Shown: positions 17,625-26,128 of the stretch, piece by piece | Position numbering within the stretch: the first letter of the stretch is position 1 | How the letters are laid out: every line of letters starts with the position of its first letter | IMG/VR virus record: IMGVR_UViG_3300023178_000030 | Span: 1 to 64,000 of that record | DNA: 64,000 nucleotides | Reading direction: 5' to 3' (one strand) | Origin: a virus | The notes under the pieces: generated by a model | The model's database searches: none | Told to the model about the DNA's origin: nothing | The model's input: the letters and a program-made list of their open reading frames with translations, nothing else | Translations under genes and position numbers: made by a program

Positions 17625-18868
17625 TAAGTTTTTCTGATTATCTAACAGAAGATAAAGGTGGTAAGAATTTACATCTCGAACATATCGAAGATGAGATTCT
17701 AAACTATGGTGTTGATGGTGGTAGAGCTGCAATTAATTTTGTTCAATCATTAAGAGATATGTTAGCAGGTTCTAGTCGTTCATCAATTAATATGACTGTA
17801 AAATGGGATGGTGCTCCAGCAATATTTGCTGGCATTGATCCTGAAGATAATAAATTTTTTGTTGCAAAGAAATCTGTATTTAATATCAATCCAAAACTTT
17901 ATAAATCAGTTGCAGAGATTGATGCAGATTTATCTGGTCAACTTAATGATAAATTTAAAGTTGCACTTGCAGAATTTTCTAAACTTAATATTAAAGGTGT
18001 TTTGCAAGGTGACTTAATGTTTACATCAGATGATATTAATACAGAAAATATAGATGGAACAAAGTATTATACATTTCAACCTAATACAATTGTTTATGCA
18101 GTTCCAGTAGATTCTGATTTAGGTAAACAAATTAAAAATGCAAAAGTTGGTGTTGTATGGCATACAACTTACACAGGTGATGCACTACAAGATATGAAAG
18201 CTTCATTTGGTGCAGATGTATCTAATTTAAATAAAGTATCTTCAGTATGGACTGATGATGCAACTTATAAAGATGTTTCAGGTAAAGCAACAATGACTGA
18301 AAAAGAAACTGCAATTGTAACAAAACATTTATCAAATGCAGGTAAAACTTTTAGAAAAATTAATTCATCATTGTTAAAGAGTTTTTTAAATTTACAAAAT
18401 ACATTTACTGGTGTGTATGCAAGTGCAGGTTTAAAAACATATAACAATTCAAAAGTAAGAGAAGGTAAACCAGTATCAGATGCAAAGAAACACGCACAAG
18501 GTTATTTAAAGTGGGTTGAAAATGCATTTGATAAACAGATGAATAAATTAAAGACAGATAAAAGTAAAGAAAAAGTAAAAGTCAAAAAGACAGAAGTATT
18601 AAGAGAATTAAAAAAACATACAGTTAATTTATCAAACATTGTAGATTTTCAGAATCACATTGTCAATGCAAAAATGGCTGTGGTGAAGAAACTAAATAAT
18701 GTTAGACAGTTAACAGATACATTTATCAAAACTGCAAATGGATACAAAGTAACAAATCCAGAAGGTTATGTTGCAATTGATAGAGTAAAAGGAAATGCAG
18801 TTAAACTTGTTGACAGAATGGAATTTAGTTTTAATAACTTTACGGCAATAAAAAATTGGGATAAGTAA
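17618..18868 (+). CDS. Polynucleotide-ligase-fold-like protein, probably head-associated
   Basis: Several segments are placed like ligase/nucleotidyltransferase motifs: KWDG at residues 62-65 (motif I KxDG), GVLQGDLMF at 127-135 (motif III-like), EGYVAID at 382-388 (motif IV-like) and KGNAVKLVDR at 391-400 (motif V-like). The order fits a DNA or RNA ligase fold with a helical insert. The N-terminus VISFSDYLTED resembles a capsid-targeting peptide. The start at 17618 overlaps the previous gene by 7 bp. It is conserved in marine T4-like phages as an uncharacterised family; activity is my inference. Confidence 0.6.
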   Translation: MVISFSDYLTEDKGGKNLHLEHIEDEILNYGVDGGRAAINFVQSLRDMLAGSSRSSINMTVKWDGAPAIFAGIDPEDNKFFVAKKSVFNINPKLYKSVAEIDADLSGQLNDKFKVALAEFSKLNIKGVLQGDLMFTSDDINTENIDGTKYYTFQPNTIVYAVPVDSDLGKQIKNAKVGVVWHTTYTGDALQDMKASFGADVSNLNKVSSVWTDDATYKDVSGKATMTEKETAIVTKHLSNAGKTFRKINSSLLKSFLNLQNTFTGVYASAGLKTYNNSKVREGKPVSDAKKHAQGYLKWVENAFDKQMNKLKTDKSKEKVKVKKTEVLRELKKHTVNLSNIVDFQNHIVNAKMAVVKKLNNVRQLTDTFIKTANGYKVTNPEGYVAIDRVKGNAVKLVDRMEFSFNNFTAIKNWDK

Positions 18869-19267
18869 ATGAAAACTTTTAAAGAATTGATGCAATCACT
18901 ACCAGAGAAGAAAGCAATGAGTTTTGCACAAAGACGAAAAGTAGGTATTCGTATGGGAAGAATGGCAAGATCATCTGCATTTCAAGCTAAACTAAAAAGA
19001 CTTCGAGGTAAAATGGCAACACCTGAAAAGTTAATGAGAAGAGCAAGAAAACAAGCGAAGATGTTAGCAATTAAAAAGTTTGGTGGTGTGTCTGCAAAGA
19101 ATTATGCACAAATGCCTGCATCAAAAAGAGTTACATTTGATAACAGAATTCTTGCAACTAAAGGTGCATTTATACAAAAAGTTGCAAAGAAGTTATTAAG
19201 AGTAGTAAGACAAAAAGAAATACAAAGATTGAAAACTTACAAACAAAATTTGAGTGATAAAAAATGA
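18869..19267 (+). CDS. Very basic head-internal protein with capsid-targeting sequence
   Basis: The 132-aa protein begins MKTFKELMQSLPEKK, a capsid-targeting-like sequence with an LPE cleavage site. The remainder is extremely rich in Arg and Lys (QRRKVGIRMGRMARS, MRRARKQAKML, KKLLRVVRQKEIQRLK). It probably binds DNA inside the capsid. It abuts the preceding stop and overlaps the next start by 4 bp, so it belongs to the same late unit. Confidence 0.7.
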   Translation: MKTFKELMQSLPEKKAMSFAQRRKVGIRMGRMARSSAFQAKLKRLRGKMATPEKLMRRARKQAKMLAIKKFGGVSAKNYAQMPASKRVTFDNRILATKGAFIQKVAKKLLRVVRQKEIQRLKTYKQNLSDKK

Positions 19268-21615
19268 AGGTAACAAAAGACCGAGCTATACAAAGATTTC
19301 AACAGAATCATCCTAAAACAAAAGACTATGATGCGTTTGTAAAAACTCAAGGTGCATCATTACAAAAAAAGTTACAGAAGATGGTTGATTTTGCAATGAA
19401 GATTCCAAATAAGAAAAATCAAGCAAAATACATTGATAACGAGGTTCGTGATATAGAAAGAGAATTAATTAAAAACTACGAAAAACAAATGAAAAAAGAA
19501 GAAGTTGTTTTAAAAACATTTAAAGATTTAAGGGAAGAAAAAAAGAAAACAGCTGTGTTTACTTTTGGTAGATTTAATCCACCAACAATAGGTCATGAAA
19601 AACTTATTGATAAAGTTTCTAAAGTTGCAGGTAGTAATTCTTATTTCATTTATCCATCTCATTCACAGAATACAAAGAAAGACCCATTACCACAATCTTT
19701 AAAGATTGCATATATGAGAAGTATGTTTCCAAAACACGCAAAGAAAATTATTGCAGGAACAGAAAAGAATGTATTTGACATTGCAGTATCTTTATACAAT
19801 AAAGGATTTACTGATATAGAAATGGTTGTAGGTTCAGATAGAATTAGAGAATTCAATAAGATATTAACAAAGTACAATGATGTACAAGGTAGACATGGAT
19901 TTTATAATTTCAAAACTATTACTGTAACTTCTGCTGGTGATAGAGACCCTGATGCAGATGGTGTAACAGGTATGTCTGCATCTAAAATGAGAGGTGCAGC
20001 TTTATCAAATGATTTTGAAACATTTAAATCTGGATTACCAAAAACATTTGGTCATGCACAGAAAATGTTTAAAGACATTCGTAAGTATATGAAAGTTGTA
20101 GAATCATTTAATACAATTTCACCTACATTAACTGAAGAAGATGTTATAAGAGATATGTATTTAGAAAATAAAATCTTTAACATTGGTGATATAGTTGAAG
20201 ATGTTTATACTGGAGTTTCTGGTGAGATAATTCGTAGAGGAACAAACTATCTTGTATTTGCAGAAGAAGATGGAACATCACACAAGAAATGGTTATTTGA
20301 AATACAACTAAAAGAAGATTGTTGGCCTGGTTACAAACAAGTTGGAATGAAAGATAAGAATGGAAAGAAAGTTCCTAATTGTGTTCCAGTAGGTGAAAAG
20401 AATGTAAAACAAGATAAAGATGTAAAAGATAAAGAAGGAACACAACCTGCAAAGTATTTTGCAAAAGATGCTGATGGTGATGAAATGTCAAAGTCTACAA
20501 AAGACAAAAGAGATGCACATTTCAAAAAAGGTGCAAGTAAGTCTGATGATGACCCAAGTGCATACAAACCAGCGCCTGGTGATAAGGGTGCAAAAACTAA
20601 ATTATCAAAATACACAAAAGCAATGAAAAAGAAGTATCCTGATTTATATAAAGAATCTGCTGATTCTTCACTAAAAAAGAAAGCAGAAAAGTCTGGAATA
20701 TCTTTCTCAATATTAAAGAAAGTTTACAATCGTGGTGTTGCGGCTTGGAGAACAGGTCACAGACCAGGTACTACTCCTCAACAATGGGGTCATGCAAGAG
20801 TTAATTCTTTTATGACTGGTGGTAAAACTCGTTCAACTGCTGATAAAGATTTATGGCAACAACACAAAGGTAAGAGCGAAGAAGTTAATACTGCTGATGC
20901 AATGAAAAGATACAAGTCTGGTAAAGCAGGATTTACTGACATTGCACATTTAAAAGCAAAAGGTTTAATTAAAAGAAGTGATGGAACAAAAAAGAAATCA
21001 GACAAATATGAAGATGGTGGTGCAGGTGATTGGGGAACTGATAAACTTGCAAACAAATATAAAAAAGATACGCCTGGTCAATCTGTAAAATCATTTACAG
21101 AGTTTCGTTCATCATGTTGTGAAGATTGCGAACAAGAATCTGATTTAATTGAATCAAATATTTACAGAGTTGGTTCTCAAAAGTATTTTGAATACTTTTT
21201 GGAAAAGAAAAAACTATACAAAGAAAATAAATTAAAAGTCGATAACAAATTTGACATTGAACTATTAGAAGGTGATATTGGTGAATATGCAGAATATGAA
21301 GGTAAAAATGTTGCATTAGATACACCAATGTTTGAAGAAGATGATGTTGAATTAAATAAACCTAAAAGGGGTGGCCCTAAAAAATATTATGTTTATGTGA
21401 AAGACCCATCAACAGGTAATGTTAAAAAAGTTACTTGGGGTGATACAACAGGACTTAAAGTTAAATTAAACGACCCTGAAGCAAGAAAAAGTTTTGCAGC
21501 TAGACATAAGTGTGATACTAGAACAGACAAAACTAAAGCATCATATTGGGCGTGTAGATTACCAAGATATGCAAAACAACTAGGTTTATCAGGCGGAGGA
21601 AACTTTTTTTGGTAG
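19264..21615 (+). CDS. Large head-associated polyprotein with nucleotidyltransferase domain
   Basis: This 783-aa protein has several parts. Residues 1-80 are helical. An internal capsid-targeting-like KTFKDLREE lies at 84-92. A cytidylyltransferase/NadM-like domain follows, with GRFNPPTIGH (102-111) and GMSASKMRGA (near 236). A segment at about 335 starts EDCWPGYKQVG. A block at about 470-530 (SGISFSILKKVYNRGVAAW, then GHRPGTTPQQWG) resembles DUF5824. The C-terminus reads KYYVYVKDPSTGNVKKVTWG and ARHKCDTRTDKTKASYWACR. LxE sites between blocks suggest processing by the prohead protease. Confidence 0.75.
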   Translation: MKVTKDRAIQRFQQNHPKTKDYDAFVKTQGASLQKKLQKMVDFAMKIPNKKNQAKYIDNEVRDIERELIKNYEKQMKKEEVVLKTFKDLREEKKKTAVFTFGRFNPPTIGHEKLIDKVSKVAGSNSYFIYPSHSQNTKKDPLPQSLKIAYMRSMFPKHAKKIIAGTEKNVFDIAVSLYNKGFTDIEMVVGSDRIREFNKILTKYNDVQGRHGFYNFKTITVTSAGDRDPDADGVTGMSASKMRGAALSNDFETFKSGLPKTFGHAQKMFKDIRKYMKVVESFNTISPTLTEEDVIRDMYLENKIFNIGDIVEDVYTGVSGEIIRRGTNYLVFAEEDGTSHKKWLFEIQLKEDCWPGYKQVGMKDKNGKKVPNCVPVGEKNVKQDKDVKDKEGTQPAKYFAKDADGDEMSKSTKDKRDAHFKKGASKSDDDPSAYKPAPGDKGAKTKLSKYTKAMKKKYPDLYKESADSSLKKKAEKSGISFSILKKVYNRGVAAWRTGHRPGTTPQQWGHARVNSFMTGGKTRSTADKDLWQQHKGKSEEVNTADAMKRYKSGKAGFTDIAHLKAKGLIKRSDGTKKKSDKYEDGGAGDWGTDKLANKYKKDTPGQSVKSFTEFRSSCCEDCEQESDLIESNIYRVGSQKYFEYFLEKKKLYKENKLKVDNKFDIELLEGDIGEYAEYEGKNVALDTPMFEEDDVELNKPKRGGPKKYYVYVKDPSTGNVKKVTWGDTTGLKVKLNDPEARKSFAARHKCDTRTDKTKASYWACRLPRYAKQLGLSGGGNFFW

Positions 21616-21890
21616 AGATATACAAAGATGATAAAAAACCAGAGAACGATTATTTCATTAGAACATTTAAACAAACTTGTAGTGAATATGATCTTGTCTG
21701 GCATAGAGATAAAAAAGACAGAGATATTATTGTTCTTGAAGGAGAAGGTTGGAGTCTGCAAAAAGAAGATGAAGATCCTATCGAGCTCGTTAAAGAAAAC
21801 TTATATCAAGTTAAAGCATATCAGTTTCATAGACTGTTAAAAGGAACTACTGATTTAAAACTTAAAATTTGGGAAAAAGAAAATGACTAG
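21609..21890 (+). CDS. Small cupin-like protein (TTG start)
   Basis: WHRDKKDRDIIVLEGEGWSLQ followed by PIELVKENLYQVKAYQFHRLLKG resembles a compact cupin-type barrel. The start is TTG 21609, supported by GGAGGA 8 bp upstream, and it overlaps the end of the polyprotein gene by 7 bp. Similar short proteins occur beside head genes of marine T4-like phages. The ligand is unknown. Confidence 0.65.
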   Translation: MVEIYKDDKKPENDYFIRTFKQTCSEYDLVWHRDKKDRDIIVLEGEGWSLQKEDEDPIELVKENLYQVKAYQFHRLLKGTTDLKLKIWEKEND

Positions 21891-22290
21891 ATACACAAAA
21901 ACAATGGCAGAAACTTTACTAGAAGTAAAGAAAAAACAAGAAGCTATTGATGCAACAGATACTGGTGGAGAAGAAGAAGTTTCCATGGCAGTAAGACAAG
22001 TTAGTGCAATGCAACATTTTTTACAAGGTATAGAATCCAGAGTTAAAGAAACTGGTGATATGGAAGAATGGTTTCAAAACAAACTAACAAAAGCACATGA
22101 TTATTTAAAGACACTTTATGCTTATGGTAAAGGTGATATGCAAGAAAAATTAAAAGTATCAGATGGACTTGGTGCATGGATATCTGACTTTCAAAAATCT
22201 GATGCACCACAATTCGATAACAAAACACCAGAAGAAAAAAAGAAAATGGCAATAGCTGCTTATGTTTCGGCTGGCGGAAAATTAGACTAG
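21883..22290 (+). CDS. Conserved marine-phage structural-cluster protein (135 aa)
   Basis: The protein is helical, with MEEWFQNKLTKAHDYLKTLYAYG in the middle and DAPQFDNKTPEEKKKMAIAAYVSAGG at the end. Both modules recur in virion-cluster proteins of marine T4-like phages as I remember them. The first residues (MTRYTKTMAETLLEV) could act as a targeting peptide. It overlaps the cupin-like gene by 8 bp. Function is unknown, probably prohead core. Confidence 0.6.
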   Translation: MTRYTKTMAETLLEVKKKQEAIDATDTGGEEEVSMAVRQVSAMQHFLQGIESRVKETGDMEEWFQNKLTKAHDYLKTLYAYGKGDMQEKLKVSDGLGAWISDFQKSDAPQFDNKTPEEKKKMAIAAYVSAGGKLD

Positions 22291-22299
22291 GAGAACAAG

Positions 22300-23547
22300 A
22301 TGAAATATCTTAATACTAAAAAAGGCAGTCTTGAAGAAGCTATTGTTAAGACTGTTGCAAAAGAAAACAATTTTATCTATGCCGCTAAAATGGCAAAGAA
22401 AAATGGTGAAAAAACTTTTACTATTGGTGGTAAACAATATGATGTCGAAGAATTTTTAGAAGGCAAAGTAGAGTGTCCACAATGTAAAGGTGAAGGTTGC
22501 GATCATTGTGATAATAAAGGTTATCATATGTCAGAAGCAAAGATTTCTAAAAAAGAAGTTGCTGATTTAGAGAAAAATAACCAACATGGTGAACTTGCAT
22601 TAAAACTTGCAAAGTCTTTTGGAACTCCAAAAGAAGTAAAGAAGATTGAAGATATAAACAAAAGACATGACAAAGCAGGTTCTATTGATCCTAAAGATCA
22701 AAAAGAAAGAGATGCAATTGCTAAAAAATATTACAAGATGGTAGAACAGATTGATGAACAACCAAGACAATTGAAAGACCCTAAAAAAGAAGTTATGGTT
22801 GTTAAGAACAATAATGTAATTGTAATCGACAAAAAAGATTTAGCTTCTTACAAGAAAAAAGGTTATGAAGTTGCAGAAGATAACACTAATGATGTTTCTG
22901 ATGATGGTGATGGTATGGACAAAGTACAACCTAAAGCATTAAAGAAAAAATTCAAAGATAGAAAAGATAAAGATATTGACAATGATGGAGATGTTGATGA
23001 TTCTGATGAATATCTACACAAAAGAAGAAAAACAGTATCTAAAGCAATTGCAAAGGAGAATGTTATGAATACACCAGGTAAAGATGATTATGTTGTAGTA
23101 ATTCAAGGACCAGGCGATAATAAACAAAAAATTATTGCAGTTTTTAAAGGTAAAGCAGAATTAAACAAAGCTCAAAAATTTAAAAACGATTGGAACAAGA
23201 AAAACGCAGACAAAATCAAGAAGAATAAAAAAGGTCAACCTATTCCATCTCATATGGCAAGAGTTTATATGCATCCAGCAACTGCCACAATGAATGGTAA
23301 GCCTCATGTTCCCAAAGTTGGTAATAGTGCTTCATGGTCTGATTTTAGTGATAGACTTATTAAAGAAGAAAATGTAGTAATTTCTAGAGCTGCACAATTC
23401 CTTTCAAGAATGTGGAAAGAATCTTCAGTAAAGAAAGAAGAAGAAAATGATGATGAAAAAGAAGTGAAAAAGAATGGAAAAACTATGACAGGAAAACCAA
23501 TGTCTAACATTGAAGTTAATCCTAAAGATGAAAGTAAACATAAATAA
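22300..23547 (+). CDS. Head-cluster protein with zinc-ribbon and EF-hand-like motifs
   Basis: A 415-aa, highly charged protein. VECPQCKGEGCDHC at about residues 57-70 is a DnaJ-like cysteine pair that could bind zinc. KDIDNDGDVDDSDEYLHKRRKTVSKAI near residue 227 contains a DxDxDGxVDxxD calcium loop common in marine T4-like head proteins. NVVISRAAQFLSRMW closes a helical module. A clear AGGAG site lies upstream. Prohead core or scaffold is the likely role. Confidence 0.6.
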   Translation: MKYLNTKKGSLEEAIVKTVAKENNFIYAAKMAKKNGEKTFTIGGKQYDVEEFLEGKVECPQCKGEGCDHCDNKGYHMSEAKISKKEVADLEKNNQHGELALKLAKSFGTPKEVKKIEDINKRHDKAGSIDPKDQKERDAIAKKYYKMVEQIDEQPRQLKDPKKEVMVVKNNNVIVIDKKDLASYKKKGYEVAEDNTNDVSDDGDGMDKVQPKALKKKFKDRKDKDIDNDGDVDDSDEYLHKRRKTVSKAIAKENVMNTPGKDDYVVVIQGPGDNKQKIIAVFKGKAELNKAQKFKNDWNKKNADKIKKNKKGQPIPSHMARVYMHPATATMNGKPHVPKVGNSASWSDFSDRLIKEENVVISRAAQFLSRMWKESSVKKEEENDDEKEVKKNGKTMTGKPMSNIEVNPKDESKHK

Positions 23548-23571
23548 AGTATAACAACAAGGAGAAATACT

Positions 23572-23841
23572 ATGGCTTTATGGGGAACAACAGACCAGAC
23601 TGCTGATAAACCTTTGAATTTAACAAGTGCAGAAAAAACAGCAACTGCTGGAATTTCTACAACAGAGGTTGCAGTCGCAGCTAACAAAGCGAAGGGCGTT
23701 GCACACGCTGGGTGGGTAACAACTAGAACCTACACAGATAGTGCTGGACAAACTCGTAACAAAACTGAAGTTTTGGTTGCAATGTCATCTATCACTAGTG
23801 ATGATTCAGCAGATGATACAACAATCGGAGCTAATGCTTAA
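23572..23841 (+). CDS. Small conserved virion-cluster protein (89 aa)
   Basis: It begins MALWGTTDQTADKPLNLTS and contains AANKAKGVAHAGWVTTRTYTDSAG, a pattern of small beta-rich proteins repeatedly found in marine T4-like head gene clusters. The G+C content is higher than in neighbours, which may reflect codon choice for high expression. It has an AAGGAG site 7 bp from the ATG and ends the upstream run. CATAAATA at 23540-23547 is one base off a late box. A decoration or capsid-surface role is possible. Confidence 0.6.
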   Translation: MALWGTTDQTADKPLNLTSAEKTATAGISTTEVAVAANKAKGVAHAGWVTTRTYTDSAGQTRNKTEVLVAMSSITSDDSADDTTIGANA

Positions 23842-23860
23842 TATATAAAGGAAAATAATT

Positions 23861-24115
23861 ATGCCAAATAATTCAAAAAGTTTGAAAATTGAAGATATCA
23901 ATAAACAAAAAGAAACTCTGCAATCTGACCTTGATAAAGTTCAAGGTCAGTTACAGAACATAGATAAAGCGAAAGTTCAATTGCAATCGCAGTTAGTTGC
24001 ACTTAACGGTGCATTACAACAATGTGATTTGTTTTTGCAACAATTAGGTGAGGCGAATCCCGCTAGTAGCATTCCTTCGCAAGACAATAATGCTGTAACT
24101 GAAGCATTGAGTTGA
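23861..24115 (+). CDS. Coiled-coil protein (84 aa)
   Basis: Residues 10-65 form continuous heptads rich in Gln, Leu and Lys (EDINKQKETLQSDLDKVQGQ onward). A flexible tail ends AVTEALS. An AAAGGAA site precedes the ATG. It lies among small virion genes and may be a structural or chaperone-like oligomer. No family is named. Confidence 0.6.
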   Translation: MPNNSKSLKIEDINKQKETLQSDLDKVQGQLQNIDKAKVQLQSQLVALNGALQQCDLFLQQLGEANPASSIPSQDNNAVTEALS

Positions 24116-24142
24116 AGGTTAACATTATAAGGAGAAGAAAAA

Positions 24143-24589
24143 ATGGCAGATAAAAAAATAACTGCACTATCAGATTTAGGAACAGGATTAGCAGGTGAAG
24201 ATTTACTTCATGTTATTGATGATCCTTCAGGTAATCCTGTAAACAAAAAAATTAGTGTTAATGATGTATTTCATAACATACCTACATGGATTGGTTTAGA
24301 TGGTACACCACAATCAATCACAGCAACAACTGGTGATGTAAATGTAACAACATCAATTACACATATTGACACTACTAGTGGTGCTCATTCAGGTGGTTTA
24401 CCAGATGGAAGTAATGGTCAAATTAAAATTATCACTATGATTACAGATGGTGGTGATTCAGTAATTACACCAACTTCACTCGCAAATGGTACTACAATTA
24501 CTTTTGAAGATGTAAATGATACAGTTACATTACTATTTACTAATTCTAATTGGGTTGTTCTTTCTAACAATGGAGCTACAGTCGCATAA
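24143..24589 (+). CDS. Putative virion fibre-like structural protein (148 aa)
   Basis: It starts MADKKITALSDLGTGLAGED and then LLHVIDDPSGNPVNKKISVNDVF, an N-terminal pattern seen in many phage head- or tail-fibre-like proteins. The remainder is Thr/Gly/Asn-rich beta sequence. An AAGGAG site lies 9 bp before the ATG. The stop overlaps the next start (TAATG). The exact virion location is unknown. Confidence 0.6.
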   Translation: MADKKITALSDLGTGLAGEDLLHVIDDPSGNPVNKKISVNDVFHNIPTWIGLDGTPQSITATTGDVNVTTSITHIDTTSGAHSGGLPDGSNGQIKIITMITDGGDSVITPTSLANGTTITFEDVNDTVTLLFTNSNWVVLSNNGATVA

Positions 24590-24741
24590 TGTGGCCTGAA
24601 TTGATAGAAGAAAGACCAGTAGAAAAATCATCTGAAGATGATGAAAAAAATATTGAAGCATGGCCTTTTCCTACAACAGAAAGTATGAAAAGGTCAAAAC
24701 TTCAACAAGAAAAACAGGATAATAAAAATGAAAAAGTTTAA
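24589..24741 (+). CDS. Small hypothetical protein (50 aa)
   Basis: ATG 24589 overlaps the preceding stop and TAA 24739-24741 lies inside the following gene. The product, beginning MWPELIEERPVEKSSEDDE, is very acidic with a proline-rich patch (AWPFPTTES). Overlaps on both sides support translation by coupling. No family is recognised. Confidence 0.5.
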   Translation: MWPELIEERPVEKSSEDDEKNIEAWPFPTTESMKRSKLQQEKQDNKNEKV

Positions 24742-25135
24742 AGACTATATTACTGAAAAATCATTAGATACTCAAAATGCAGTTGATGATGCTAGTTTCA
24801 ATAATGATTTAAGTAATCCAGATACAATTGTAAAGATTAATTCTTATCTTGCACAGTTAGGTAAAATGGAACATTTAGTTCCAGAAAATGCACTTAACAA
24901 ATTAAAAGACAAACTTGGTAGATTAAGTATTTCTTTTGAAGATGTTGAGTTAACTGGTAAGAGTGATACTTATGATTTACCTTTAACACAGTTTGGTGGT
25001 CGTTTTGGAAAAGACGAAGAAGGTGATATCAATGATGACGGTATTTCACACAAAGTAGAAGGTGGTTTAAAATTACAACTTAAACATGAAGTAACATCAG
25101 GAAACACACATTTCTTAATGGCAAAAATAGTTTAA
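24728..25135 (+). CDS. Head-associated protein with capsid-targeting sequence (135 aa)
   Basis: It begins MKKFKDYITEK, a T4-like capsid-targeting peptide with an ITE cleavage site. The rest is an alpha segment (KINSYLAQLGKMEHLVPENA) followed by beta strands and an EGDINDDG acidic loop. At 135 aa it could be an internal head protein. It overlaps the preceding small gene by 14 bp. Confidence 0.6.
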   Translation: MKKFKDYITEKSLDTQNAVDDASFNNDLSNPDTIVKINSYLAQLGKMEHLVPENALNKLKDKLGRLSISFEDVELTGKSDTYDLPLTQFGGRFGKDEEGDINDDGISHKVEGGLKLQLKHEVTSGNTHFLMAKIV

Positions 25136-25151
25136 TTAGTTTTTTTATATT

Positions 25152-25514
25152 ATGTTTGAAAAAATAACGAATGATAATGTCATTCTTTATGCAATAAAAA
25201 ATTATGATAATCCACAATGTGAGGGTGAAATAGAGTTTCATGATGACATGAAACGATTTAAGTACATTAAAAGACTTATTCGTAAATATCATGAAACTGG
25301 TGAATTAAAAGAAAGATTGATTTTAAATCACATGATTGTCATTAATAATTTGTTTGGTATAGAAGCTTCAAGTACATTGTTACTGTTTAAAGTAGAAAAA
25401 CAATACTGGCATATTTTAAAGTCATTTATGGTATTTCTAAATATGTTACAGAAACATGAATTAGATGATATAGAAGAAGATAAAAAAATAACAGAGGTAT
25501 TAGAGAAACTATAA
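25152..25514 (+). CDS. Conserved phage protein resembling DUF7207
   Basis: YDNPQCEGEIEFHDDMKRFKYIKRLIRKY and LKERLILNHMIVINNLFGIE are the signature segments of a family seen beside T4-like structural genes. At 120 aa it is all-helical. The start lacks a strong ribosome-binding site (TTTTTATATT upstream). It overlaps the next gene by one base. Role unknown. Confidence 0.65.
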   Translation: MFEKITNDNVILYAIKNYDNPQCEGEIEFHDDMKRFKYIKRLIRKYHETGELKERLILNHMIVINNLFGIEASSTLLLFKVEKQYWHILKSFMVFLNMLQKHELDDIEEDKKITEVLEKL

Positions 25515-26128
25515 TGGGAAGAGCGATAGACTTATTTGTAACTTACAGATTTATAAAGTTGTTAGTTACGCCTTTTGAAAAGACACCTGCATATAAGATG
25601 GGTATCATTGATAAAGAAGGTTACAGAACAGATAAGATACTTTATAAACAAGTAGAACAAGATGCTTATACTGTTCTACATAAACTTGTATTTAACATAA
25701 AAAGAATATTTGCAAAAGTTCCAGGCTTGAGAACAAAAGTAGGAACATATGCAGCTGCGTTGTTTTTATTGAAAGATACTTTCAAAGAACACATGGATGA
25801 CCCAAGAGTATTTGAAAAAGAATTTTTAAAATACTTAAAAGAAAAAAATATAGAATTAGATAATTCTATCGTAGAAGAAGTTACTCTAGACAATGGTAAA
25901 TTACCAAAAGGTTTATATAAACTTGTTAATGATGTTGTAATAACAAGTGAAGATGATAACGAGATTAGTGCATTAATTGGTGATGAAGTAGAAGCTTACG
26001 AAGATACTGCATCATCTGACACAATTATGGGAATAGATGTATTTCCAGTTATACACAGTAACACTAGACAAAAAATATATGTCAGTTCAGAAGATTTAGA
26101 AGAATTAGGAATAGGGGATATAAAATGA
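25514..26128 (+). CDS. Conserved virion-cluster protein (204 aa)
   Basis: It begins with AIDLFVTYRFIKLLVTPFEKTPAYKMGIID, which I recognise as a conserved opening of marine T4-like structural-cluster proteins. The segment VFPVIHSNTRQKIYVSSEDLEELG closes it. Coupled to both neighbours (1-bp and 4-bp overlaps). A structural or assembly role is inferred from position. Confidence 0.6.
   Translation: MGRAIDLFVTYRFIKLLVTPFEKTPAYKMGIIDKEGYRTDKILYKQVEQDAYTVLHKLVFNIKRIFAKVPGLRTKVGTYAAALFLLKDTFKEHMDDPRVFEKEFLKYLKEKNIELDNSIVEEVTLDNGKLPKGLYKLVNDVVITSEDDNEISALIGDEVEAYEDTASSDTIMGIDVFPVIHSNTRQKIYVSSEDLEELGIGDIK

Noticed and set aside
20331-21056. Antisense frames of about 90 aa over the polyprotein gene
   Set aside because: They mirror a lysine/aspartate-rich plus-strand gene and have Ser/Phe/Leu-rich products without start signals.
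21604-21610. Frameshift from the 783-aa polyprotein into the cupin-like frame at a seven-T run
   Set aside because: The heptamer is C TTT TTT rather than a good X XXY YYZ site, and the cupin-like gene has GGAGGA at ideal spacing before TTG 21609, so separate initiation explains it.
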